This document shows, in pieces, positions 31,507 through 40,803 of a stretch of 64,000 bases of DNA (position 1 is the stretch's first letter; each line of letters starts with the position of its first letter). The DNA comes from Oscillospiraceae bacterium. Lineage in GTDB: Bacteria; Bacillota; Clostridia; Oscillospirales; CAG-272. The stretch is from assembly GCA_015064585.1 (NCBI GenBank), contig SVRY01000005.1:1-64000 (forward strand). The letters are read 5' to 3'. Below the pieces are notes generated by a model, which saw only the letters and a program-made list of their open reading frames with translations, searched no databases and was not told where the DNA came from. A program made the position numbers and the translations under genes.

Positions 31507-32460
31507 CTATCGTTTTGTAAAATGATTGATATGCCAATATAGCTTCGGGCTGATACAGTACAATAGTGCCTTCAACCTCGTTTTAAGCAAATAAGCATTT
31601 TTTATCACAAACTTTTTATGAATGTATTCTTTGCCGCATTGATAAAGTCTGCCGGTTTGTGACAGACTTAAATATTTCATTACCAGGGAATCCAACAAAA
31701 GCTGCTTAAGCTCCGCATCTTCCAATTGCCGATATATATTTGCCAAACGAACACAGGTATCGTATAGATCCTGTCCGTTTTTACTTAGATCCTTTCGCGT
31801 CGTAATGGAATTATCCCGTATTATATAATGATAAAACAAAAGACCGGTCTCCAACACGCTCTTTGCTTTTAAAAAAGCACGCGGGGTAAAATCTTCATCT
31901 TCATGCGTAATGCCAAACCGAAATCGCAGATCGTTTTCGCATAAAAAACTGCGCTTATATACATACAGCCATGCCGCCATTGGCATAGAACGATGCTGCA
32001 AGGCAATCTTTAAATACTGTATACCGGTATGTATATCCCGCGTATACCCGTGGGTGAGTCGCACGCCCCCCCCTTCAGGCACACCTTCCCCGATCAACAC
32101 ATCGCTTTGGGTTTGTGCATACGGTAACAATTTCTCGCACGTATCTGTTTCTATGTAATCATCCGAATCCACAAATATGATATAATCTCCGGTTGCAGCA
32201 TCGATTCCTGCATTACGGGCATCCGAGAGTCCCCCGTTCTTTTTATGGATCACGCGAATACGGCTATCTTCTTTGGCATATTTATCACATATGGCAGGAC
32301 AATTATCCGGACTTCCGTCATCCACCAAAACAATTTCAATATGGGGATATGTTTGATTAATCAATGAATCAACACACCTCGCCAAATACGGCTCCACTTT
32401 ATATATGGGAACAACAATAGAAAAAACTATATTTTCATTTTCCTTATTTTTCATTTTCAC
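31507..32460 (-). CDS. Glycosyltransferase family 2
   Basis: FSIVVPIYKVEPYLARCVDSLINQTYPHIEIVLVDDGSPDNCPAICDKYA...IFVDSDDYIE. Confidence 0.92.
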   Translation of the reverse strand: MKMKNKENENIVFSIVVPIYKVEPYLARCVDSLINQTYPHIEIVLVDDGSPDNCPAICDKYAKEDSRIRVIHKKNGGLSDARNAGIDAATGDYIIFVDSDDYIETDTCEKLLPYAQTQSDVLIGEGVPEGGGVRLTHGYTRDIHTGIQYLKIALQHRSMPMAAWLYVYKRSFLCENDLRFRFGITHEDEDFTPRAFLKAKSVLETGLLFYHYIIRDNSITTRKDLSKNGQDLYDTCVRLANIYRQLEDAELKQLLLDSLVMKYLSLSQTGRLYQCGKEYIHKKFVIKNAYLLKTRLKALLYCISPKLYWHINHFTKR

Positions 32461-33253
32461 AGTACGGCAACATTTTCTTGCCGTTCTTCACACCTGCCAA
32501 CATTAATTGAATTCTTTGCATAACACCAACTTGTGTTTCTCGCTTAAACCGTATCGCAAAATATAACGCCATCAAATACGAAAATTTGGGAAACAAATAA
32601 CGCATTAAAACACCTTTATCATAGAAATATCGTTTATGATACCCGGTAAAACACGTAGATGAGTCCTTACCACATGTTCCGACAATATAGTCATGAGCAT
32701 ACACCTTCAGCCCACAATCAAAACACGCTTTAAGAAACAAGCTATCCTCACCATAACTGTATCGACAGCCACCGCCAAAGCACTCATGAAATGTGATACG
32801 ATTGCGCAAAAGTGCTTCGCGCCGAACTGCAATTGTCACCATTCCGTATTTCATAGCATTCCAAAGATGCAATCGTTTTGGTTTGGAACATCTGGTTTCA
32901 ATTACAACACCTTTTTTAGTAATATAAATTCCAAAAACAATGACGTCTGCCTTCGGATTCTGATTAAATGCCGCCACAACGTTTTCCAGCATATCATCAT
33001 TGTAAACCACATCATCGTCGGCAAACAAAACGAATTCACTATCGGATGCCATCAATGCAATATTTCGGTTCAAACCTACGCCACGGGTAGCAGTGGTTAT
33101 CATTTTTATCTTTCCGTGATCCGTATCTTTATTTACGATCTCTTCTCTGTCAGCTTGATTGGCAATCACAGCACTGCAACGAATATTCATCTTTTTAACA
33201 ATTGAAAAATCGCTTTGATGCATAGTTGCTACAAGAACCTGTAATTTATCCAT
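32444..33253 (-). CDS. Glycosyltransferase, GT2-like
   Basis: MDKLQVLVATMHQSDFSIVKKMNIRCSAVIANQ...GLNRNIALMASDSEFVLFADDDVVY; start at 33253 preferred (AAAGGA SD) over track start 33277. Confidence 0.8.
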   Translation of the reverse strand: MDKLQVLVATMHQSDFSIVKKMNIRCSAVIANQADREEIVNKDTDHGKIKMITTATRGVGLNRNIALMASDSEFVLFADDDVVYNDDMLENVVAAFNQNPKADVIVFGIYITKKGVVIETRCSKPKRLHLWNAMKYGMVTIAVRREALLRNRITFHECFGGGCRYSYGEDSLFLKACFDCGLKVYAHDYIVGTCGKDSSTCFTGYHKRYFYDKGVLMRYLFPKFSYLMALYFAIRFKRETQVGVMQRIQLMLAGVKNGKKMLPYCENEK

Positions 33254-33263
33254 AGTATATCCT

Positions 33264-33833
33264 TTACTTTTCAACAATAAAATTAGTATTCTCGCAAAGA
33301 GAATTTACTATATCATTAAAAGTCTCTTGAACCGCATAAAACGTAGTATGGAGAGATGGATTCAATTCCGCATCCACTTCATAAAAAACAACCGTAACAT
33401 CAATTGCTTCAGCTTGTCCATCCAGTTTTATTCTTCCGACCAAAGCGCCTTCTTTTGAACCAAACAAAAGCGTAAATACCTTTGATTTTCGTCCCTCAAC
33501 TTCGAGTGAGAAGTCAAGACCTGCACCAACATCTTGAACAATTGGTTCTATTTTCATCAAGTCAACAAATGCAAACGGGTATTTTAGTGTACAATAAGAT
33601 GTAGTTACAACTACTACATCTCCTCGCTCTTCTATGGCACCGACTGTCAATTCCGGCAACTTGATTTTTTGAGGAGTGTCAAAATTTACATTATCACCCA
33701 CCGATCCACCGGAAACATCGCCTTCATTTGCCCTATCCATTGCCATTGCCATCGCAACAATCACTAAAACAAGCACAACACAACACACGCTTAGGATAAT
33801 ATTCAACCGTGCGCTATTGCTTTTTGTCATCAT
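33264..33833 (-). CDS. Membrane-anchored protein of unknown function in the EPS cluster
   Basis: 189 aa, one N-terminal TM (IILSVCCVVLVLVIVAMAMAM) and an extracytoplasmic domain of no family I recognise. Confidence 0.7.
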   Translation of the reverse strand: MMTKSNSARLNIILSVCCVVLVLVIVAMAMAMDRANEGDVSGGSVGDNVNFDTPQKIKLPELTVGAIEERGDVVVVTTSYCTLKYPFAFVDLMKIEPIVQDVGAGLDFSLEVEGRKSKVFTLLFGSKEGALVGRIKLDGQAEAIDVTVVFYEVDAELNPSLHTTFYAVQETFNDIVNSLCENTNFIVEK

Positions 33834-33862
33834 AATTTCATATCCTTTGGCTTCTTAATTTA

Positions 33863-34732
33863 TTATCGAACACTTCTGGTATAAACATCAAATGTCATAC
33901 CATCCCGATAGTCTTGGTATAATTCATACGATTTTTCTGTATCAACTAAAATCGCATGCTGTTTACAAATTCGTTCTTCCGGCGGCGGCAATTCCATATA
34001 ATTTCCATACAACAACCGCAAGAAAGCATCAGATTGTTCCGATACAGGATATTTACCGTCTTCAAAATCAGCTAAAACACGCCTATTAAAGAATTGACGC
34101 GGATATACATTTTTCTCATAGTTTCGTGCAGCGGCCAAAAAGCTATGTACCGTAAGACTATCCTTGTTTCCATTTTTAACAATTGCCAAAAACGGACTGA
34201 GCGGCACACATTTACACACACCGATAAACAGTTTTTTTATAATGCTGTCGGTAGCATATCCTCGCTTATCCAGCGATTTCGCGATTACCACTTTTGATGC
34301 CCAAAATTGAATTTTCCGTCCAATAACGCTTGATGCCGCATTATCACACGGAAAAATATCCATATAGATACCTTGATGTGAACAGCGATCCTTAGGATGA
34401 TACTTTTCAAGGCAGGTTGTATTATTCAGCCTCAATTTTGAAAAAAACATCGGCCAATGCTCGGAAAATTCTTTTTGCAAGAAAAACTTCTCTGGATCCA
34501 GCACATCATTTGCTCGAGACAAAAAACGCTCATAATCTGCCCGTAGCATAATCACGTCCAAATCATCATCCCAGGGAATAAAGCCATTGTGCCGAATTGC
34601 CCCCAACAGCGTGCCTGCAAATAATACATATGAAATGTCTAATTCTTTACAAACACGGTCAAACTCACAAAGAAGCAAGAGCAGCGCCTCTTGATGTTTT
34701 TTCTGCTCAGGCGAGACAACGATTTCATCCAT
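33863..34732 (-). CDS. LicD family phosphotransferase
   Basis: LLCEFDRVCKELDISYVLFAGTLLGAIRHNGFIPWDDDLDVIMLRADYERF. Confidence 0.92.
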   Translation of the reverse strand: MDEIVVSPEQKKHQEALLLLLCEFDRVCKELDISYVLFAGTLLGAIRHNGFIPWDDDLDVIMLRADYERFLSRANDVLDPEKFFLQKEFSEHWPMFFSKLRLNNTTCLEKYHPKDRCSHQGIYMDIFPCDNAASSVIGRKIQFWASKVVIAKSLDKRGYATDSIIKKLFIGVCKCVPLSPFLAIVKNGNKDSLTVHSFLAAARNYEKNVYPRQFFNRRVLADFEDGKYPVSEQSDAFLRLLYGNYMELPPPEERICKQHAILVDTEKSYELYQDYRDGMTFDVYTRSVR

Positions 34733-34752
34733 TCACATAACTCCCCTGTTTC

Positions 34753-35508
34753 TTAAAAATACTTTTTGATTCCTGCAAACATATAGCAAATAAACAGATA
34801 CATGCTTTTAAATAGCGAAAACTTCAGATGGTTGCGATAGATTTTAAAACGGTTAAATGCACTTTTTCGTTTATTGAATGATCGCGAATCTTCAAAATAT
34901 CTCCATTTAACGAGCGACTTTGCACATCCCGCAGCTTTGTATCCATCTCGTAAAAGATCTAACCACAATACATAATCTTCATGAAAATATTCAGTTTTAA
35001 AACGGTATTTGTCTGCAATATCCCGTGACAGTATCACAGTAGAGCACCCGATCACATTCTCTTTGAGCATACTTTCAAAATCAGTCTGTTCCGGTACAAT
35101 ATAATCTGCTTTGATTTTTTCACCATTTCCATTCACTATCGAATAAGAACAATACACAATATCCGCTTTATCTTTCAATAGTTTTTCAAACTGTTTTTTT
35201 AGTTTTTCAGTTTCCCACACATCATCGCTATCTAACAATGCCACATAATCTCCCGAACAAAGGTCAAACCCTCGATTTCGAGTTGCTGCCACTCCCATAT
35301 TCTTATCGTTTTTATAAACAGAGATACGGGAATCCTTTCCGGCATATTCCATAGCAATAGCATATGTATTATCATCAGAGCAATCATCTATAATCAGCAA
35401 TTCCCAATGGGTATACGTTTGATCTATAACAGAACGAATCGCTTCTTCAATATAGCGTTCCGCATTATAGGCAGGCATAATTATAGAAATCATTGCATTC
35501 TCTCTCAT
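34753..35508 (-). CDS. Glycosyltransferase family 2
   Basis: ISIIMPAYNAERYIEEAIRSVIDQTYTHWELLIIDDCSDDNTYAIA...GDYVALLDSDDVW. Confidence 0.92.
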   Translation of the reverse strand: MRENAMISIIMPAYNAERYIEEAIRSVIDQTYTHWELLIIDDCSDDNTYAIAMEYAGKDSRISVYKNDKNMGVAATRNRGFDLCSGDYVALLDSDDVWETEKLKKQFEKLLKDKADIVYCSYSIVNGNGEKIKADYIVPEQTDFESMLKENVIGCSTVILSRDIADKYRFKTEYFHEDYVLWLDLLRDGYKAAGCAKSLVKWRYFEDSRSFNKRKSAFNRFKIYRNHLKFSLFKSMYLFICYMFAGIKKYF

Positions 35509-35525
35509 TTTTCGCTCCTACTATA

Positions 35526-36245
35526 TTACCGTGCACCTTTATGAAACAGGATCACTGAAAATGTCTTGAATATAATCTTAATATCCAACCACATTGAACG
35601 TTTTTTTATGTATTCAATATCATACACGATCTTTTCTTCCGGTCTCAAATCATATCCGCCGCTCACTTGAGCAAGGCCTGTCAACCCGGGCTTTACCTTC
35701 ATACGCTGCTCAAAGCCATGCACATAACTTTCAAATTCATTATAAAAAACTTCACGTTCGGGTCTTGGACCCACAAAACTAAGGTCTCCCTTCAGAATAC
35801 ACCAAAGCTGCGGCAGTTCATCCACTCGGGTTCTTCTGAGTCTGCACCCGAATGGCGTAATACGCGGATCCTCGTCGCCCATCGACCATTGCGCGCCATT
35901 TTTCTCCGCGTCCATGCACATCGTGCGAAACTTAATAACTTTTATTTTCTTTTTGTTCAGTCCCAATCTCTCTTGAACATAAAATACAGTTCCTTTTGAT
36001 GTACATTTTACTATAATCCCTATAATGAACATTGGAATCAATAATACAATCAGTGCCAAAAAAGATACTACAATATCGGTTGCTCTTTTGAAAAAAGCAT
36101 ATATTGGTTTGGAAGGCAATTCTCCCAAATCTTCCACAAAATACTCTTTCTCTTTTTCATATGGCAAAATCACTATAGTGTTAACTGCATTATTTGCATA
36201 GTCATATTCATTTTCAGTTATCATGTCAACATTGTTTTTCATCAT
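35526..36245 (-). CDS. Undecaprenyl-phosphate sugar transferase (initiating glycosyltransferase)
   Basis: KRATDIVVSFLALIVLLIPMFIIGI...GTVFYVQERLGLNKKKIKVIKFRTM...RRTRVDELPQLWCILKGDLSFVGPRPE...VKPGLTGLAQVSG; start at 36245 (GGAG SD) preferred over 36275. Confidence 0.92.
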   Translation of the reverse strand: MMKNNVDMITENEYDYANNAVNTIVILPYEKEKEYFVEDLGELPSKPIYAFFKRATDIVVSFLALIVLLIPMFIIGIIVKCTSKGTVFYVQERLGLNKKKIKVIKFRTMCMDAEKNGAQWSMGDEDPRITPFGCRLRRTRVDELPQLWCILKGDLSFVGPRPEREVFYNEFESYVHGFEQRMKVKPGLTGLAQVSGGYDLRPEEKIVYDIEYIKKRSMWLDIKIIFKTFSVILFHKGAR

Positions 36246-36373
36246 CTTTGCTCCAACTCCAAAACATACTGCCACAATACCGAATATACAGAATGCGGCA
36301 ACAGCTTCTCATTGTTTTTTACTTATTTTACTATATTAAAAACAATACACTAAACTAAGCATAACTATAATTT

Positions 36374-36402
36374 AGTATAGCATATATCCGACTAAATTGC
36401 AA
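36374..36402 (-). promoter_or_regulatory. sigma-A type promoter of the EPS biosynthesis operon
   Basis: On the minus strand TTGCAA, 17 nt, TATACT. Confidence 0.6.
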
Positions 36403-36500
36403 CTGTATTTCGAAAAAAAGTCGCTCTGACATCCAAACAATAATAGAATACTAAAAAAACCAAATACATCAATAATTATTGCCCCAAACACAATATAGCC

Positions 36501-36529
36501 TTGCCAAAGTCTGTATATTATGCTATACT
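36501..36529 (+). promoter_or_regulatory. sigma-A type promoter of the MBL/beta-CASP gene
   Basis: TTGCCA, 17 nt, TATACT. Confidence 0.6.
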
Positions 36530-36572
36530 GTAAACAGGAAGATCCATTCTCTAATATTAAAGGAGGCATCAT

Positions 36573-38177
36573 ATGAGAATCGCTTTTTACGGAGCGGCGC
36601 ACGAGGTAACCGGTTCCTGCACCGTGCTTTACGCCGCAGGGAAAACAATCATGATCGATTGCGGTATGGAACAAGGTCCTGATATTTACGAAAACGGTGA
36701 TCTGCCCATTCTGCCTTCCGAAATTGACTATCTTCTGTTAACCCATGCCCACATTGACCACTCCGGAAAGATCCCTGCTCTTGTAGCAGGAGGATTTAAA
36801 GGACATATATACACCACGGCTGCAACTGAAAGACTATGTCAAATTATGCTGCTTGACTCCGCCTATATACAAGAATTTGAAGCACGTTGGCGCAACCGAA
36901 AAGCAAAACGCTCTGGCGATGAAGCATATACTCCTTTATACACCACTTCCGATGCCCAACACGCAATGGAGCAATTTGTATCCTGCAACTATGATACAGA
37001 ATATGCGCTTGCCAATAACATCAAAATCACCTTTACAGATGCAGGTCATCTGCTTGGTTCCGCCAGCATTTCAGTCACCGTCACCGAGGGGGACAAAACC
37101 GAAACCATCGTATTTTCAGGAGATCTGGGAAATCGCCGTCGGCCGCTGATTTGCGATCCGAAACAACCTCCGCACGCAGACTACGTTGTGATCGAATCCA
37201 CCTACGGCAATCGCCTGCACGGCGAACGTATCGACTACGTTACGCAAATATCCCGTATTTTACAGGATACATTTGATCAAGGCGGTAATTTGATCATCCC
37301 AGCTTTCGCCGTGGGACGAACCCAGGAACTGCTCTATCTCTTCCGTATTATCAAAGAAAAGAATTTGATAAAAGGGCACGCAAACTTTCCGATATATGTA
37401 GACAGTCCCCTTGCTGTAGACGCAACCGAAATTTACAGCAGCAATCTCCGAGAATTCTTTGACCAAGAAACGCTGGATCTGTTAGATATCGGTATTAATC
37501 CCATTGGCTTTTCGGGACTGCGTCTGTCGGTCACCAGTGAAGATTCCATGGCTATCAATAAAGTCCCGGGGCCCAAAGTCATTCTTTCTGCCAGTGGCAT
37601 GTGCGAAGCGGGGCGTATCCGCCACCATCTGAAACACAATTTATGGCGCAAAGAAAGCACGATTCTGTTCGTCGGGTACCAATCGGAAGGCACTCTTGGC
37701 CGTGCTGTTTTGGAAGGTGCTGAAACAGTAAAGCTCTTCGGCGAAGAAATTCAAGTCAATGCACGCATTGAGCAGTTGGACGGCATCAGCAGTCATGCAG
37801 ACCGCGAAATGCTCTTGGAATGGCTATCAGGCTTCGATAAAAAACCTAAAACTGTATTTGTCAATCATGGCAGTGATACCGTTTGCGATGAATTTGCCGT
37901 TGCTGTCAAAGAGCACCTTGCCACTGATGCTGTCGCTCCTTACAATGGTGCCAAATATGATTTGATCTCAGGAATATGCCTGGAAGAAGGAAACACAAAA
38001 CGAATTCTGAAAAACCCGCCTCCAAAAAAGAATCAGCGAGATGCCTCTGCATACCGTCAACTGTTAAGTGCTGTTAAACGTCTCACAATTGTGGCGGATA
38101 GTTACCGCCATGGTGCCAACAAAGACATTGCCAAATTCGCAAGCCAAATCAATTCTCTTTGCGACAAATGGGACTAA
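36573..38177 (+). CDS. MBL-fold/beta-CASP metallo-hydrolase (RNA specificity factor type)
   Basis: MRIAFYGAAHEVTGSCTVL...LLLTHAHIDHSG...HLLGSASI...SGDLG...ESTYGNRLH...FVNHG; AAAGGAGG RBS. Confidence 0.92.
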   Translation: MRIAFYGAAHEVTGSCTVLYAAGKTIMIDCGMEQGPDIYENGDLPILPSEIDYLLLTHAHIDHSGKIPALVAGGFKGHIYTTAATERLCQIMLLDSAYIQEFEARWRNRKAKRSGDEAYTPLYTTSDAQHAMEQFVSCNYDTEYALANNIKITFTDAGHLLGSASISVTVTEGDKTETIVFSGDLGNRRRPLICDPKQPPHADYVVIESTYGNRLHGERIDYVTQISRILQDTFDQGGNLIIPAFAVGRTQELLYLFRIIKEKNLIKGHANFPIYVDSPLAVDATEIYSSNLREFFDQETLDLLDIGINPIGFSGLRLSVTSEDSMAINKVPGPKVILSASGMCEAGRIRHHLKHNLWRKESTILFVGYQSEGTLGRAVLEGAETVKLFGEEIQVNARIEQLDGISSHADREMLLEWLSGFDKKPKTVFVNHGSDTVCDEFAVAVKEHLATDAVAPYNGAKYDLISGICLEEGNTKRILKNPPPKKNQRDASAYRQLLSAVKRLTIVADSYRHGANKDIAKFASQINSLCDKWD

Positions 38178-38218
38178 TCCCATGATCTTTACCAAAATAG
38201 ACCACTATAAGAATACAA

Positions 38219-38257
38219 CAAAAAAGGTGCTTTCTATTACCCGAAAGCACCTTTTTT
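38219..38257. terminator. Bidirectional Rho-independent terminator
   Basis: AAAAAAGGTGCTTTC / GAAAGCACCTTTTTT between convergent genes. Confidence 0.85.
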
Positions 38258-38261
38258 GTTA

Positions 38262-39263
38262 TTACTTTAATTCATAGAACAAATCTACAACAAGCTGTCT
38301 GATTGCGGTATCATCCGGATAAAACTCCATGTGCGCTTCTCCGGTCTTCAGTTCGCCATCAATTGTATGAATTTGGGTTATGTTATGTTTCATCAGTTCT
38401 TTTGCAACATCATCCATCACATCGATGGCATAATTACTCACCATGTGATCTGACAATTCCAAAACCATCTCAGCGGAAAATTCAGGGTCATTTTTCATGT
38501 ACAGTTTTATCTGCTCCCGAAGTGCCGTCAAATACTGACGTTGACGTTCCATTCTCTGCACATTACTCTGTTCTTCCACATTTTCTCTGCCACGCACATA
38601 GCGAAGCGCCTGTTCTCCATGCAAAGTTACCGTTTGGCCCTTAACGAGTTCAGGATCCACATCAGAGAAGTCATGTAAAACCTCCACTGTTACGCCCCCC
38701 ACCAGATCATTGATGATTGCCGCCGAATCCATTGTCAACGATATATAGTGATCGATCGGGACACCGCCAAGGACACGCGATACTGCTCTTGACATATTCC
38801 GACAGCTGTCATTTTTTCCGCTGCCATATGTATGCGCCAATGCCAGCTGGGCAGTGGAAGTGCCTACCTTTTGACCTCCAATACCCAGAATATCCATCTG
38901 TGCCATCGTATCACGGTTTAAATGAATGGCTGAAGTGCTCCCTTTTTCTTTATCGATCACAAAAAGCATGATAAAGTCTGCTTGCCTGTCGTTGTTGTAA
39001 GAGCCATCATCAACGTTTTCACTAAACTTATCAAGCCCCAATATCAAAAGAGTCTCAACATCATCACGCAAAACATATTCTTTACCATTATAACGAATCG
39101 TATTGTTCAGTCCGATATCGGCATCATCATCAAGAGGGAAAATGCCCTGTTGCTTTTCCCAATAACTCAAAAGCAACAGGGCACTTGCTATGAGTGAAAC
39201 AACCAGAATGGCAGCAGCAACATACCGCAAATAATCCGTTTTGGTCTTCTTAGTTTTACTCAT
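38262..39263 (-). CDS. LytR-CpsA-Psr (LCP) family cell-wall polymer ligase
   Basis: N-terminal TM; LLILGLDKFSENVDDGSYNNDRQADFIMLFVIDKEKGSTSAIHLNRDTM...EQALRYVRGRENVEEQSNVQRMERQRQYL. Confidence 0.92.
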   Translation of the reverse strand: MSKTKKTKTDYLRYVAAAILVVSLIASALLLLSYWEKQQGIFPLDDDADIGLNNTIRYNGKEYVLRDDVETLLILGLDKFSENVDDGSYNNDRQADFIMLFVIDKEKGSTSAIHLNRDTMAQMDILGIGGQKVGTSTAQLALAHTYGSGKNDSCRNMSRAVSRVLGGVPIDHYISLTMDSAAIINDLVGGVTVEVLHDFSDVDPELVKGQTVTLHGEQALRYVRGRENVEEQSNVQRMERQRQYLTALREQIKLYMKNDPEFSAEMVLELSDHMVSNYAIDVMDDVAKELMKHNITQIHTIDGELKTGEAHMEFYPDDTAIRQLVVDLFYELK

Positions 39264-39275
39264 ATGAATATTTCC

Positions 39276-39956
39276 TTATACTCTCTTTCTAGTTTTAACC
39301 AGAACAACTACCATTGCGCCGGCAACTGCAAGACAAGCAACCATCGCAACGATCATTACCACATCACCTGTCTGGGATGCACCGGTATTGGCAACAATTG
39401 CATAGGGACCCAATGTATTGGTAGTAAATTCAAGATAGCCGTCTTCATTGATAAAAGCATTTTCAATCACTTCCCAAGAATCGGTTTCTGCATTGTAATA
39501 CATCAAAGAAACAAACTTAGGCAGCGAAGGAGCATCCAATACAACTCTGAATGTTCCGTGTTCGCTAGGAACAGATCTGGTTCTTGCATAAGTGGTGGCA
39601 TGACCGGGGCAGTTTCTGACAGACATGTAGAACAAGTCGCTCACAGCCAAGTCATATTCACTAATTCCCAGTTCATTTGCAATTTTAAGCAAACGTTCAT
39701 TTAGTTCTGTCAAATTGGCAACCGATGCAATAGATGCATAGGAGGCTTCAAATTCCGCCTTTTCATCTGCAGGAAGGGTACCGCGATCACGATATGAAGT
39801 AATAATCAATTCGCCGAGGCAATCACACTCATATTCAATGATTTGAGGGGCACCTTTGTTGGAAGGGCTGTCAATAAAGTTACCGGCAGCAAATACAGGC
39901 AAACACATCACTGCCAGCATAACAAATGTCATTACAATTGCCAATGTTTTTTTCAT
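39276..39956 (-). CDS. Secreted surface protein of unknown function with QTGD-TM-KTRKR C-terminal anchor
   Basis: Signal peptide MKKTLAIVMTFVMLAVMCLPVFAAG; C-terminus NTGASQTGDVVMIVAMVACLAVAGAMVVVLVKTRKRV. Confidence 0.75.
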   Translation of the reverse strand: MKKTLAIVMTFVMLAVMCLPVFAAGNFIDSPSNKGAPQIIEYECDCLGELIITSYRDRGTLPADEKAEFEASYASIASVANLTELNERLLKIANELGISEYDLAVSDLFYMSVRNCPGHATTYARTRSVPSEHGTFRVVLDAPSLPKFVSLMYYNAETDSWEVIENAFINEDGYLEFTTNTLGPYAIVANTGASQTGDVVMIVAMVACLAVAGAMVVVLVKTRKRV

Positions 39957-40011
39957 GGTAAATTTCTCACTTTCTCTTATATAATTTATTTGTTTTAAAA
40001 TTTAAATAGAC

Positions 40012-40803
40012 TCAATCTTTTCTAAGGAATTTCCATTTTTTCTTCTTTTCTCCGGACTCCTTATATCCGTGAGACTTATAATACTTATAATATCTGTTCT
40101 TTTTGTATCTTCCATATGAACCGTAGACATCTTTGGCCATGGAAAGTACAAATCCAAGAATTTTCACTCTGGAAAGTTTAAGCTGTCTGGTACAATTATT
40201 GAGCGAACTGCGATCTGTATGCCCTTCTTTGACAACAACAATCATTCCGTCAATATACGGTGAAATAACCAGTGCGTCTGTCACAATATTAACAGGAGGA
40301 AGATCCACTACAATGAAATCGAAATCTTTTGAAACAGCTTCCAAAAGCTTTTCCATTCGCTTCGACCCCAACAACTCCGACGGATTCGGAGGCACATCGC
40401 CTGCAGGCAATATGAACCAAGAATCCAGAATCCCCGAAGCCCGAATAGACAACTGCGCGTCGGTCATACCGACAAGCATATTGCTCAGTCCGGGAGTTCC
40501 ATTGATCTGCATCTTTTGCGCTACTGACGGCAAACGCATATCAGCATCGATCAACAATACTCTCTTTCCGGTTTCTGCCAACGTATATGACAGGTTAATC
40601 GAAGTTGTACTTTTTCCTTCGCCTCTGAGCGAACTGGTTACACCGACTATGCGGCACTTATGCTCGTCCGGCAAAGCAAACAATACATTTGTTCTCAGAA
40701 GCTTATATGCCTCGGTAGCACCAAAGCTCAGCTTCTGATGCAACATAGTGGGCTGTGCGGTGTTTACCGCTTTGTTACGAGTATCCAAGCGTCCGCACCT
40801 CAC
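40012..40803 (-). CDS. CpsD/CapB-type bacterial tyrosine kinase
   Basis: Walker motifs VTSSLRGEGKSTTSINLSYTLAETGKRVLLIDADMR; Tyr-rich tail YGSYGRYKKNRYYKYYKSHGY; GTG start overlapping the upstream gene. Confidence 0.92.
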   Translation of the reverse strand: MRCGRLDTRNKAVNTAQPTMLHQKLSFGATEAYKLLRTNVLFALPDEHKCRIVGVTSSLRGEGKSTTSINLSYTLAETGKRVLLIDADMRLPSVAQKMQINGTPGLSNMLVGMTDAQLSIRASGILDSWFILPAGDVPPNPSELLGSKRMEKLLEAVSKDFDFIVVDLPPVNIVTDALVISPYIDGMIVVVKEGHTDRSSLNNCTRQLKLSRVKILGFVLSMAKDVYGSYGRYKKNRYYKYYKSHGYKESGEKKKKWKFLRKD

